From contig NZ_BNAW01000047.1 in NCBI RefSeq assembly GCF_014654205.1, positions 1 to 64,000 of the forward strand: 64,000 bases of DNA, read 5' to 3'. Below, piece after piece: positions 50,753-59,034 of this stretch (position 1 is the stretch's first letter; each line of letters begins with the position of its first letter). Under the pieces are notes generated by a model. That model was not told where the DNA came from, ran no database searches, and was given only the letters and a program-made list of their open reading frames with translations. The translations under genes were made by a program, and so were the position numbers. The stretch comes from Amycolatopsis bullii. GTDB lineage: Bacteria > Actinomycetota > Actinomycetes > Mycobacteriales > Pseudonocardiaceae.

Positions 50753-51433
50753 GTGCGAGTTTTGGTAGTCGAGGACGAAGAACCCCTGGCCGACGCGATC
50801 GCCCGCGGGCTGCGCCGGGAGGGCATGGCGGTGGACGTCGCGCTCACCGGGGACGACGGGCACGAGAAGGCCGCCGTCACGCGGTACGACGTCGTGCTGC
50901 TAGACCGGGACCTGCCCGGGATGTCCGGCGACGAGCTGTGCCGGGAGATCGTCGCGTCCGGTGAGCTGACCCGGGTGCTGATGCTCACCGCGAGCAGCTC
51001 GGTGTCCGACCGCGTGGACGGGCTGTCGCTGGGCGCCGACGACTACCTCGCCAAGCCGTTCGCCTTCCCCGAGCTGGTCGCGCGGGTGCGGGCGCTGGGC
51101 CGCCGGGCCACACCGGCCGCGCCGCCGCTGCTCACCGCCGGGGACGTCGAGCTGGACCCGGCCAAGCGGACGGTCCGGCGCTCGAGCGGGCCGGTCGAGC
51201 TGACGCGCAAGGAGTTCGGCGTCCTCGAGGTCCTGCTGCAGGCCGCCGGTTCCGTGGTCAGCAGCGAGGAGCTGCTGGAGCGCGTCTGGGACGAGAACGC
51301 CGACCCGTTCACCACGACCGTCCGGGTCACCGTGATGACGCTGCGCAAGAAGCTCGGCGAGCCGGGGATCATCGAGACCGTCGTCGGTTCCGGGTACCGG
51401 GTGCCGGAGCCCGGCACACCGCAGCGCGCGTGA
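50753..51433 (+). CDS. OmpR-family response regulator (CutR-like)
   Basis: A 226-residue regulator. The receiver domain carries VVEDEEPLADAIARGLRREG, phosphoacceptor Asp 51 in VVLLDRDLPGMSG and the switch Lys in DDYLAKPFAFPELVARVRAL. The winged-helix effector domain includes VELTRKEFGVLEVLLQAAG and TVRVTVMTLRKKLGEPGIIETVVGSGYRV. The overall pattern is like Streptomyces CutR. GTG 50753 is preceded by a weak AGG. It is 35 bp after the regulator gene and overlaps the kinase gene by 4 bp. Its targets are unknown. Confidence 0.92.
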   Translation: MRVLVVEDEEPLADAIARGLRREGMAVDVALTGDDGHEKAAVTRYDVVLLDRDLPGMSGDELCREIVASGELTRVLMLTASSSVSDRVDGLSLGADDYLAKPFAFPELVARVRALGRRATPAAPPLLTAGDVELDPAKRTVRRSSGPVELTRKEFGVLEVLLQAAGSVVSSEELLERVWDENADPFTTTVRVTVMTLRKKLGEPGIIETVVGSGYRVPEPGTPQRA

Positions 51434-52554
51434 ACCTGCCGGGCACCCGCACCCTCCGCGCCCGGATCACCCTGCTGGCGACCGTGCTGGTCGCCGCCGT
51501 CAGCCTGCTGCTGCTCTGGCTGGCCTGGACGCTGGTGCGGGACTCGCTCGACACCGTCCCGCAGATGCCGCCGGGCAGCGTGGTGGTCGTCGACGGCGTG
51601 CAGGTCGACGCGTCGGCGCTGGCGGAGCACCTGCGGGTGCACGCCCGCGACCGGATGCTGCTGTTCGGCTCGATCGCGTTCCTGCTGGTGGTGGCGGCCG
51701 CGGCGATCCTCGCCTGGACGTTCACCTCGCGGGTGCTCCTGCCGCTGCGCGAAATCACCGGCACCGCGCGGCGGCTGTCGGTCGAGTCGCTGGGGGAGCG
51801 GATCGGCGAGATCCGCTCCCGCGACGAGCTGGCCGAGCTGGCGAGCACGTTCGACGACATGCTCGACCGGCTCCAGGCCGCGTTCGACGCACAACGCCAC
51901 TTCGTCGCCAACGCGAGCCACGAGCTGCGGACGCCGTTGTCGGTGATCCGCACGGAACTGGACGTCACCCTCGCCGACGACGACGCCGACGAAGCCGAGC
52001 TGCGCCGGATGGGCGGAGTGGTCCGGGACGCCACCGAGCGGGCCGGGCAGCTGGTCAACTCGCTGCTGCTGCTGGCCCGCACCGACGGCGCCGGGCTCGG
52101 CGTGCACGAGCCGGTCGACCTCGCGGTGGTCGTCGACCGGGCGTGGCGCGCGGTTCAGCGCGAAGCCTCGCAACGCGGCATCCGGGCGACGTTCTCCGTC
52201 GTGTCGGCGTCCGCGTTCGGCGACCCGGCGCTGCTGGAGCGGATCGCGGGGAACCTGCTGGAGAACGCGGTCCGCCACAACGTCGACGGCGGCTGGCTGG
52301 AGGTGGTGACGCAGCCGGGTCCGCGGTGGTCGATGCTGCGCGTCCGGTCCTCGGGCGGCCTGGTCGACCCGGCGGCGGTGCCGGAGCTGTTCGAGCCGTT
52401 CCGCCGGGCCGGCGTGGCCCGCACGGCCCGCTCGGGCGCGGGCCTGGGGTTGTCGATCGTCCGCGCCGCGGTGGCCGCCCACGGCGGAACGGTCACGGCG
52501 GAACCCATCGTGGGCGGCGGCCTGGGCGTGACGGTCCACCTCCCGGTCCACTGA
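51430..52554 (+). CDS. HisKA sensor histidine kinase (CutS-like)
   Basis: 374 residues. Two membrane helices (about 12-33 and 77-98) flank a short extracytoplasmic loop of some 40 residues. A HAMP domain (LLPLREITGTARRLSVESLG) follows, then the phosphoacceptor His 164 in HFVANASHELRTPLSVIRTE. The HATPase has GNLLENAVRHNVDGGWLEV and GAGLGLSIVRAAVAAHGG. It phosphorylates the regulator encoded just upstream. The small sensor loop resembles CutS, recently linked in Streptomyces to envelope/secreted-protein quality control (recollection). A 21-bp-unit array starts 23 bp after its stop. Confidence 0.92.
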   Translation: MNLPGTRTLRARITLLATVLVAAVSLLLLWLAWTLVRDSLDTVPQMPPGSVVVVDGVQVDASALAEHLRVHARDRMLLFGSIAFLLVVAAAAILAWTFTSRVLLPLREITGTARRLSVESLGERIGEIRSRDELAELASTFDDMLDRLQAAFDAQRHFVANASHELRTPLSVIRTELDVTLADDDADEAELRRMGGVVRDATERAGQLVNSLLLLARTDGAGLGVHEPVDLAVVVDRAWRAVQREASQRGIRATFSVVSASAFGDPALLERIAGNLLENAVRHNVDGGWLEVVTQPGPRWSMLRVRSSGGLVDPAAVPELFEPFRRAGVARTARSGAGLGLSIVRAAVAAHGGTVTAEPIVGGGLGVTVHLPVH

Positions 52555-52577
52555 CCGCGCGCCAAGAGGACTCTCGC

Positions 52578-52703
52578 GTGATTGCCGGGGCATCTCACGT
52601 GATTGGAGGGGCATCACGTGTGATTGGCGGGGCATCAGCCCGATGCCCCGCCAATCACGGGTGATGCCTGCTCAATCACGTGTGATGCCTCGTGAATCAC
52701 GGG
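52578..52703. repeat. array 4: six 21-bp units with mid-array inversion
   Basis: Exactly 126 bp. Three units reading GTGATTGGNGGGGCATCACG-like (52578, 52599, 52620) are followed without a phase break by three inverted units GATGCCNCNNNAATCACGNG-like (52641, 52662, 52683). It is in the same family as arrays 1 and 3. It lies between the histidine kinase gene and a truncated esterase on the opposite strand, and its end coincides with the esterase truncation. Confidence 0.9.
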
Positions 52704-52978
52704 GCAGGGCGAGGGCGGCGCGGGAGGACTCCGGCTGCGTCCGAAGCCGCCGCCGGGAACGGGTGTTCCGGGGCGAGCCGGTAGCCGATCGACACCACCC
52801 GCACCCCGGCTTCCTCGGCGAGCGGCCGGCACGCGCCTTCGTGCGTGTCGATGCTGCCGAGCACGAAGCCGCCGCCGTGGAAGTACACGATCGCCGGGCC
52901 GGGTGCCGGGACGCCGGCCGGTTCGCGTCCCGCCACAAGTCCTCGAACGGGTTCGCCTGCCCGATGCGCTGTGGTCAC
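52697..52978 (-). pseudogene. truncated HSL-family esterase/lipase remnant
   Basis: A 93-residue remnant containing the hormone-sensitive-lipase-family oxyanion motif PAIVYFHGGGFVLGSIDTHE and the following VRVVSIGYRLAPEHPFPAA. The nucleophile elbow (GDSAGG type), catalytic Asp and His that should follow are absent. Instead the frame runs through SDAAGVLPRRPRPAP and stops at the edge of the 21-bp array. About two thirds of a normal 300-residue enzyme is missing, so it is almost certainly non-functional. It is inferred to be a deletion scar associated with the array. Confidence 0.75.
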
Positions 52979-53034
52979 CGGGGGACGCTGGGCCGCCGGG
53001 GTGAACGGGCGGTGTTCCGGCGGCCGGCTGTGCT

Positions 53035-53475
53035 GTGATCGTCGGTGTGGAGGAGAACCGCCTGACCCGGGTGCTGCCGCCGGTGATCGCGCTGGCCCTG
53101 GCCGCAGGCGCCGGGCTCGCGTTCTTCGTCACCGCGCTCGTCCGGCCGCCCGAGCTGCCGGTCGACACGAACCCCGCCCCGCTGGCCGGCCACACGCTGT
53201 GCGCGGCGGTCGTCGTGACCTTTTCGTCCGAAGACGACATGACGGCCGCGGTGCCGTCCTTCCGTGCCGACCCGAAGGCCCGGCGGGTGTTCGTGGACCC
53301 GCCCTCGGTCGACCTGCTCGCCGTCCCGGGCACCGACCTCAAGGCGTGGGCGCTCCAGCTGCACGCCCGCTACCGGACCGCCGAGCGGGTCACGGTGATC
53401 GACTCCGACGCGACGGCGGCGCAGCTGAAACTCACTGCGCCGCCGCCGAAGTGCCCTCGCGAGGGCGAGTACTAG
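53035..53475 (+). CDS. small membrane-anchored protein resembling an FtsX ectodomain
   Basis: 146 residues: short N-terminus, one membrane helix (LPPVIALALAAGAGLAFFVTALV) and an extracytoplasmic domain with a single Cys near the start (HTLCAAVVVTFSSEDDMTAAV) and another in the C-terminal tail (PPPKCPREGEY). The pattern of strand, DDMxxAV, SFRADPKARRVFVDPPSVD looks like the permease-like FtsX extracellular domain, but without the permease helices. This assignment is tentative. GTG 53035 or GTG 53047 could be the start; neither has a ribosome binding site. It is convergent with fadB, overlapping it by 4 bp. Confidence 0.55.
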   Translation: MIVGVEENRLTRVLPPVIALALAAGAGLAFFVTALVRPPELPVDTNPAPLAGHTLCAAVVVTFSSEDDMTAAVPSFRADPKARRVFVDPPSVDLLAVPGTDLKAWALQLHARYRTAERVTVIDSDATAAQLKLTAPPPKCPREGEY

Positions 53476-55583
53476 GCCGTCGGGACCGAGGCCACACCCG
53501 GGGCGAGGAACGGCTTGCCGTTCACGCGCTCGGACACGCCCGAGCGGTCCAGGTACGGCGTGATGCCGCCGTTCCAGAACGGCCAGCCCGCGCCGAGGAT
53601 CAGGCACAGGTCGATGTCCTGCGCCTCGGCGACCACGCCCTCGTCGAGCATGATCCGGATCTCCTCGGCGATGGCCGACAGCGCCCGGTCGCGCACCTGC
53701 TCCGAGGTGGACGGCTTGTCACCCTGCGTCCAGAGCTCGACGACCTCGGGGTCGGCCGACTGGTTGCCCTGCGCGTCCCAGATCCAGACGCCCTTCTTGC
53801 CCGCCTTGACGAACTTCGCGAGATTCTCGGACACGGTGAACCGGTCCGGGAAGGCCTCGTGCAGCGTCTCGCCGACGTGCAGGGCAATGGCCGGGCCGAC
53901 GAGCTGCATCAGCGTCAGCGGCGTCATCGGCAGGCCCAGCGGCTCCAGGGCCTTGTCGGCGACCTCGAACGGCGTGCCCTCGTCCACGGTGACCAGCACC
54001 TCGCCGAGGAAGCGCAGCAGGAGCCGGTTGACGACGAACGCCGACGCGTCCTTCACCAGCACGCTGGACTTCTTCAGCTGCTTGCCGACCGAGAACGCGG
54101 TCGCCAGCGCGGCGTCGTCGGTCTTCTCGCCGCGGACGATCTCCAGCAGCGGCAGCACGGCGACCGGGTTGAAGAAGTGGAAGCCGACGACCCGCTCGGG
54201 GTGCTGCAGCTTCGACGCCATCGCGGTGATCGACAGCGACGAGGTGTTCGTCGCCAGGATCGCCTCGGGCTTGACGTGCTGCTCCAGCTCGGCGAACACC
54301 TGCTGCTTGACGCCGAGCTCCTCGAAGACCGCTTCGATGACGAAGTCGGCGTCGGCGAACGCGGCCTTGTCGAGCGAGCCGGTGACGAGCGCCTTGAGCC
54401 GGTTCGCGCCGTCCGGGGACAGGCGCTTCTTGCCCAGCAGCTTGTCGATCTCGGCGTGGACGTAGCCGACGCCCTTGTCGACGCGTTCCTGGTCGACGTC
54501 GGTCAGCACGACCGGCACCTTCAGGCGGCGCACGAACAGCAGCGCGAGCTGGCTGGCCATCAGGCCGGCGCCCACGATGCCGACCTTGTTCACCTTGCGC
54601 GCCAGGGACTTGTCCGGCGCGCCGGCCGGGCGCTTGGCGCGCTTGTTGACCAGGTTGAACGAGTACAGCCCGGCGCGCAGGACGTCGGACATGAGCAGCT
54701 CGGCGAGGCCGTCGGTCTCGGCTGCGTACCCGCGGTCGAGATCGTTCTCGCGAGCCAGCTCCAGCAGCTCCACGGCCTTGGTGGCGCCCGGCGACGCACC
54801 GTGCGTCCGACCGTCCACGATGGACTTGGCCCGCGCGATGGCCGCGTCCCAGGCCGAACCCCGGTCGATCTCGCGGCGCTCCGGCTTGATCTCGCCGTTG
54901 ACCACCCGGGCCAGCCACAGCAGCGACTGCTCGAGGTAGTCGGCCGAGCCGAAGACCGCGTCGACGATGCCGAGCTCGGCCGCCTGCTTGACGCTGAGCA
55001 TCTTGTTCTGCGCCAAGGCGTTCTCGATGATCACCGTGACGGCCGCGTCCGCGCCGATGAGGTTCGGCAGCAGCTGCGTGCCGCCCCAGCCCGGGAACAG
55101 GCCGAGGAAGACCTCGGGGAACGCGATCGCGGCGGTGTTCTCCGACAGCGTCCGGTAGTGGCAGGAGAGCGCCAGCTCCAGGCCGCCGCCCATGACCGCG
55201 CCGTTGACGAACCCGAACGTCGGGATCTTCGACTCGGTGAGGCGGCGGAACACGTCGTGCCCGGTCTGGGCGATTTCGCGCGCCAGCTTCGGGTCGCTCA
55301 CGGCCTCGACCCCGGAGAGGTCGGCGCCGACGGCGAAGATGAACGGCTTGCCGGTGACGGCGATCGCGGCCGGCTCGGCCTCGAACGCCTTGTCGATGGC
55401 CGCGTTCAGGGACACCAGGCCCTGCGGGCCGAAGGTGTTCGGCCGGGTGTGGTCGTGGCCGTTGTCGAGCGTGATCAGCGCGACCGGCTTTTCGAGCCCG
55501 GGCACCTTCACCAGCCGCGTCACGGCGTGCGTGACGACCTCGTCCGGGAAGGCGGCCTTCGCTTCTTCAGCGGTGAACGTCAT
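53472..55583 (-). CDS. fadB: fatty-acid oxidation multifunctional protein (enoyl-CoA hydratase/3-hydroxyacyl-CoA dehydrogenase)
   Basis: 703 residues. The N-terminal crotonase domain has GADLSGVEAVSD and FGFVNGAVMGGGLELALSCHY for the oxyanion hole, and AFPEVFLGLFPGWGGTQLLP with the catalytic Glu. After a linker, the 3-hydroxyacyl-CoA dehydrogenase domain starts VNKVGIVGAGLMASQLALLF (NAD site), with LATNTSSLSITAMASKLQHP and the catalytic His in VVGFHFFNPVAVLPLLEIV. It hydrates and oxidises acyl-CoA intermediates of beta-oxidation. The ATG overlaps the fadA stop by one base (TAATG), so the two form the usual trifunctional complex operon. Confidence 0.96.
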   Translation of the reverse strand: MTFTAEEAKAAFPDEVVTHAVTRLVKVPGLEKPVALITLDNGHDHTRPNTFGPQGLVSLNAAIDKAFEAEPAAIAVTGKPFIFAVGADLSGVEAVSDPKLAREIAQTGHDVFRRLTESKIPTFGFVNGAVMGGGLELALSCHYRTLSENTAAIAFPEVFLGLFPGWGGTQLLPNLIGADAAVTVIIENALAQNKMLSVKQAAELGIVDAVFGSADYLEQSLLWLARVVNGEIKPERREIDRGSAWDAAIARAKSIVDGRTHGASPGATKAVELLELARENDLDRGYAAETDGLAELLMSDVLRAGLYSFNLVNKRAKRPAGAPDKSLARKVNKVGIVGAGLMASQLALLFVRRLKVPVVLTDVDQERVDKGVGYVHAEIDKLLGKKRLSPDGANRLKALVTGSLDKAAFADADFVIEAVFEELGVKQQVFAELEQHVKPEAILATNTSSLSITAMASKLQHPERVVGFHFFNPVAVLPLLEIVRGEKTDDAALATAFSVGKQLKKSSVLVKDASAFVVNRLLLRFLGEVLVTVDEGTPFEVADKALEPLGLPMTPLTLMQLVGPAIALHVGETLHEAFPDRFTVSENLAKFVKAGKKGVWIWDAQGNQSADPEVVELWTQGDKPSTSEQVRDRALSAIAEEIRIMLDEGVVAEAQDIDLCLILGAGWPFWNGGITPYLDRSGVSERVNGKPFLAPGVASVPTA

Positions 55584-56815
55584 TACTTGGCCCCCTCGAA
55601 CGCCGGGTTTTCCCAGATCACGGTGCCGCCCATGCCGATGCCGATGCACATCGTGGTCATGCCGTACCGGACGTCGGGCCGCTCGGCGAACTGGCGGGCC
55701 AGCTGCGTCATGAGCCGGACGCCGGACGAGGCCAGCGGGTGGCCGCACGCGATCGCGCCGCCCCACTGGTTGACGCGCGGGTCTTCGTCGTCGATGCCGA
55801 AGTGGTCGAGGAAGGCCAGCACCTGGACGGCGAAGGCCTCGTTGATCTCGAACAGGCCGATGTCGTCGATGGACAGGCCGGTGCGCTTGAACAGCTTTTC
55901 GGTGGCCGGCACCGGGCCGATGCCCATGACCTCGGGCTCGACGCCGGCGAAGGAGTAGCCGACCAGCCGCATGGCGACCGGCAGGCCCAGCTCGCGGGCG
56001 GTCTCCTCGTCGGCGAGGATCGAGGCGGTGGCGCCGTCGTTGAGGCCGGCCGCGTTGCCCGCGGTGACCCGGCCGAACGGGCGGAACGGCGTCTTGAGGT
56101 TCGCCAGCTGTTCGACCGTGGTGCCCGGCCGCGGCGGCTCGTCGTCGGTGGCCAGGCCCCAGCCGAGTTCCTTCGACCGGGTGGCGACGGGGACCAGCTC
56201 GGGGCCGATCTTGCCGGTCTTGACGGCCTCGGCGTACTTCTCCTGGCTGCGCGCGGCGTAGGCGTCGGTGCGCTGCTTGGTGATGGCCGGGAAGCGGTCG
56301 TGCAGGTTCTCGGCGGTCTGGCCCATGACCAGGGCGGTCGGGTCGACGAGCTTGTCGGCGATGATCCGCGGGTTCGGGTCGACGCCTTCGCCCATCGGGT
56401 GGCGGCCCATGTGCTCGACGCCGCCGGCGATGGCGATGTCGTAGGCGCCGAAGCCGATGCCGGACGCGGCGGTCGTCACGGCCGTCATGGCGCCGGCGCA
56501 CATGCGGTCGATGGCGAAGCCGGGGACGGACTTGGGCAGCCCGGCCAGCAGCGCGGCGGTGCGGCCGATGGTCAGGCCCTGGTCACCGGTCTGGGTGGTG
56601 GCGGCGATGGCCACCTCGTCGACGCGCTCGGGCGGCAGCTCGGGGTGCCGCCGCAGCAGCTCGCGGATGGCGTTGACGACCAGGTCGTCGGCCCGGGTCC
56701 CGGCGTACATGCCCTTGTCGCCGGCCTTGCCGAAGGGGGTGCGGACCCCCTCGACGAAGGCGACGGTGCGCACGCCTCGCGCGGTCGGCGCGAGCGGCGT
56801 TGCTGGTGCGGCCAC
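55583..56815 (-). CDS. fadA: acetyl-CoA acyltransferase (thiolase)
   Basis: A 410-residue thiolase that cleaves 3-ketoacyl-CoA with CoA. The acylated Cys 106 lies in AIDRMCAGAMTAVTTAAS. The later residues of the active site are in LFEINEAFAVQVLAF, GGAIACGHPLASSGVR (His) and TTMCIGIGMGGTVIW (Cys). GTG 56815 has GGAGCATTC upstream. It is the first gene of the fadA-fadB pair. A copy of the dispersed hairpin repeat sits 31 bp upstream of the start codon, inside or just ahead of the leader. Confidence 0.96.
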   Translation of the reverse strand: MAAPATPLAPTARGVRTVAFVEGVRTPFGKAGDKGMYAGTRADDLVVNAIRELLRRHPELPPERVDEVAIAATTQTGDQGLTIGRTAALLAGLPKSVPGFAIDRMCAGAMTAVTTAASGIGFGAYDIAIAGGVEHMGRHPMGEGVDPNPRIIADKLVDPTALVMGQTAENLHDRFPAITKQRTDAYAARSQEKYAEAVKTGKIGPELVPVATRSKELGWGLATDDEPPRPGTTVEQLANLKTPFRPFGRVTAGNAAGLNDGATASILADEETARELGLPVAMRLVGYSFAGVEPEVMGIGPVPATEKLFKRTGLSIDDIGLFEINEAFAVQVLAFLDHFGIDDEDPRVNQWGGAIACGHPLASSGVRLMTQLARQFAERPDVRYGMTTMCIGIGMGGTVIWENPAFEGAK

Positions 56816-56845
56816 GAATGCTCCATGAAGTAGACAGGTCTTCTT

Positions 56846-56879
56846 GCGGGGGTCCGAGTGGCGGAGCCCCGGTTGTCAC
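56846..56879 (+). repeat. dispersed hairpin repeat, copy C (short form)
   Basis: 34 nt: GCGGGGGTCCGAGTGGCGGA then GCCCCGGTTGTCAC. It matches both ends of copies A and B but lacks the central CGGCCCGGGNCGAAGCCC block, as if one internal repeat had been deleted. It lies just upstream of the fadA start, antisense to it. Confidence 0.8.
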
Positions 56880-56939
56880 TGTCCGCACGATAGCCCTTGT
56901 TACCCACCGGTAACCAGTGGTGTGGCCCGGTCGAGTGGG

Positions 56940-57569
56940 CTACGGCACACTCCGGGGCTCCATCGTCCGTCCTTTCACGAGCCACGCGACGCCGAACGCC
57001 TCGACGGCGATCGCCTCCAGCCACAGCGCCGGGTGCAGCGACGGCGCGATGGCGAGGTACTTGGCCAGGGCGATCAGCACGAGGCAGGCGAGGATCACGG
57101 CCCCGCAGACCCGGTAGAGCGCGCCGAACCGCTCCGGCTGCTCGCCGTCGTGGGGGAACAACCTGAGGCAGAAGTAGGCGAGGGAGAGGAAGAACACGGC
57201 CGCGAACACGAGGTGCAGCACGCCCGCGGTCCGATCCCACCCCGTCACGTCGTGGTCGGGGGTGGTCGGGAACAGCGCGAGCCCGATCGCGCCCAGCCCG
57301 GCGACCGTGCTCACGACGTTGTCGACGTAGTCGTGGCCGTAGTAGGCGAGGAGGAACACCCCGACCGCGCACATCGCGCCGACGAGGACGTCGCGCAGGT
57401 CGGTGTAGTAGTAGCCGCTCAGCGACCCGAGGAGGTCACCGCCCTGGACGAGCTGCTTGCCGAGGATCAGCACGACCGGCAGGGCCAGGCCGACGAGGCC
57501 GATGGCGCGCCGGAGGAACAGGTACGAGTGGACGAGGGTGTTCTGCGGGGATGTGGTCGCCGTGGTCAT
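56940..57569 (-). CDS. DUF998-like integral membrane protein
   Basis: 209 residues with about six membrane helices (RRAIGLVGLALPVVLILGK; DVLVGAMCAVGVFLLAYYG; VVSTVAGLGAIGLALFPTTP; LHLVFAAVFFLSLAYFCLRLF; and two more near the C-terminus). The GYYYTDLRDVLVGAMCAVG, AYYGHDYVDN and HLVFAAVFF features recall DUF998-type proteins, whose function is unknown. The ATG is preceded by GGAGG. It is monocistronic, on the same strand as fadA but separated from it by 125 bp containing repeat copy C, so it is probably independently expressed. Confidence 0.75.
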   Translation of the reverse strand: MTTATTSPQNTLVHSYLFLRRAIGLVGLALPVVLILGKQLVQGGDLLGSLSGYYYTDLRDVLVGAMCAVGVFLLAYYGHDYVDNVVSTVAGLGAIGLALFPTTPDHDVTGWDRTAGVLHLVFAAVFFLSLAYFCLRLFPHDGEQPERFGALYRVCGAVILACLVLIALAKYLAIAPSLHPALWLEAIAVEAFGVAWLVKGRTMEPRSVP

Positions 57570-57796
57570 GGCCGCCTCCGGGGGTTCACTGAGGTGGATC
57601 GGCGTCCAAGTGCCCAGGGATGAGGCTTGTTACCCCGGAGTTGTCCAAGTCCTCGGCTGATCGTTACTGGGGAAAGTCCCACACAAGCCCGGCATCCGGC
57701 CGGGATCGGCGCCGCGCCGCCCTATGTTGGGGGACACCTTCAGCCGAGACAGCATCAGCGTGCCGCCGGCGATGAGAAGCATTCCCGGGAGACAAG
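57570..57796. other. promoter-bearing gap between the DUF998-like and aminotransferase genes
   Basis: A 227-bp gap between divergent genes, with no gene visible. TATGTT (57723-57728) about 69 nt before the TTG start is a possible -10 for the aminotransferase. CCCGGCATCCGGCCGGG (57687-57703) is a small imperfect inverted repeat. Nothing else stands out. Confidence 0.35.
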
Positions 57797-59026
57797 TTGA
57801 AACGTTCGGTAAGCGATCTCGCCGTGTTCGGCGGACGCCCGGAGTTCCTGAATCCGATCCTCGTCGGTCAGCCGAACACCATCGATCGCCGTCGGTTTTT
57901 CGACCGGATGAACTGGGCGCTGGACAACCAATGGCTGTCCAACGGCGGTCCGCTCGTCCAGGAGTTCGAAGAGCGCGTCGCCGATCTCGCAGGGGTGCGC
58001 AACTGCGTGGCGACCTGCAACGCCACCGCCGCCCTGCAGCTCTACGCGCGCGCGGCGCGGCTCACCGGTGAGATCGTCATGCCGTCGATGACCTTCGTGG
58101 CCACCGCGCACGCCATGCGGTGGCTCGGCCTGAAACCGGTGTTCTGCGACGTCGACCCGGACACCGGCTGCATCGGCGTCCCGCAGGTCGAAGCGGTGCT
58201 GACCGAACGCACCGCGGCGATCCTCGGGGTCCACCTCTGGGGGCGCGCGTGTCCGGTCGACGAGCTGGAAAAGGTGGCGGCCGACCGGGGGATCCCGCTG
58301 TTCTTCGATGCCGCCCACGCCATCGGGTGCAGCACGTCCGGCCGCCCGGTGGGCGGGTTCGGCGCCGTCGAGGTGTTCTCCTTCCACGCCACGAAGGTCG
58401 TCAGCGCCTTCGAGGGCGGCGCCGTCGTCACCGACGACGACGAGCTCGCCGGACAGATCCGGGCCTTGCACAACTTCGGCATCGGGCCGTACGGGCACGA
58501 GGCGGGCGGGACGAACGCGAAGCTCAGCGAGGCGGGAGCCGCCATGGGACTGACGTCCCTGGACGCCCTTCCCGAGGCCACGCGGCGGAACGAGGAGAAC
58601 TACGACCTCTACCGCGCGGAGCTGGACGAGCTGCCCGGGGTGAGCCTGGTGGAGTTCGATCGCCGCGAGCGCAACAACTACCAGTACGTCATCGTGAAGA
58701 TCGACGAGAGCGTGACCGGCATCGGGCGGGATCTCCTGCAGGAGCTGCTCGCGGCCGAGAAGATCGTGACCAAGCGGTACTTCTCGCCCGCGTGCCACGA
58801 GCTGGCGCCCTACGGCACCGAGAACCCGGTCGAGCTGCCCCACACCGAGAACCTGGCCAGGAGCGTGCTGGCCGTTCCCACCGGCACGAGGACCACCGCC
58901 GAAGACATCCGGCGCGTCTGCGGCGTGATCCGCCTGGCCGTCACCGAGGGCCGGACCGTCCGCGAGCGCTGGCGGCGCCGGGAGAACGCCGAGCACGCTT
59001 TGGCGGACCCCGGCCGGGTGGTGTGA
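57797..59026 (+). CDS. DegT/DnrJ/EryC1-family sugar aminotransferase, DesI-like
   Basis: A 409-residue PLP-dependent NDP-sugar aminotransferase. NCVATCNATAALQLYARAA binds PLP phosphate, PLFFDAAHAIGC carries the cofactor-contacting Asp, and the Schiff-base Lys is in FSFHATKVVSAFEGGAVV. From memory it closely follows Streptomyces DesI, the dTDP-4-keto-6-deoxyglucose 4-aminotransferase of desosamine biosynthesis, including WLSNGGPLVQEFEERVA and NFGIGPYGHEAGGTNAKLSE. It starts at TTG 57797 with GGGAGA upstream, an uncommon start in this window. No other deoxysugar, glycosyltransferase or polyketide genes are nearby, so it is an orphan here. It is convergent with the allophanate hydrolase gene with an 8-bp gap. 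Confidence 0.88.
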   Translation: MKRSVSDLAVFGGRPEFLNPILVGQPNTIDRRRFFDRMNWALDNQWLSNGGPLVQEFEERVADLAGVRNCVATCNATAALQLYARAARLTGEIVMPSMTFVATAHAMRWLGLKPVFCDVDPDTGCIGVPQVEAVLTERTAAILGVHLWGRACPVDELEKVAADRGIPLFFDAAHAIGCSTSGRPVGGFGAVEVFSFHATKVVSAFEGGAVVTDDDELAGQIRALHNFGIGPYGHEAGGTNAKLSEAGAAMGLTSLDALPEATRRNEENYDLYRAELDELPGVSLVEFDRRERNNYQYVIVKIDESVTGIGRDLLQELLAAEKIVTKRYFSPACHELAPYGTENPVELPHTENLARSVLAVPTGTRTTAEDIRRVCGVIRLAVTEGRTVRERWRRRENAEHALADPGRVV

Positions 59027-59034
59027 CGAGGCGT

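Noticed and set aside
52578..52703. Plasmid-type replication iterons
   Set aside because: Unit length fits, but no replication initiator, partition gene or AT-rich region is nearby and all neighbours are chromosomal.
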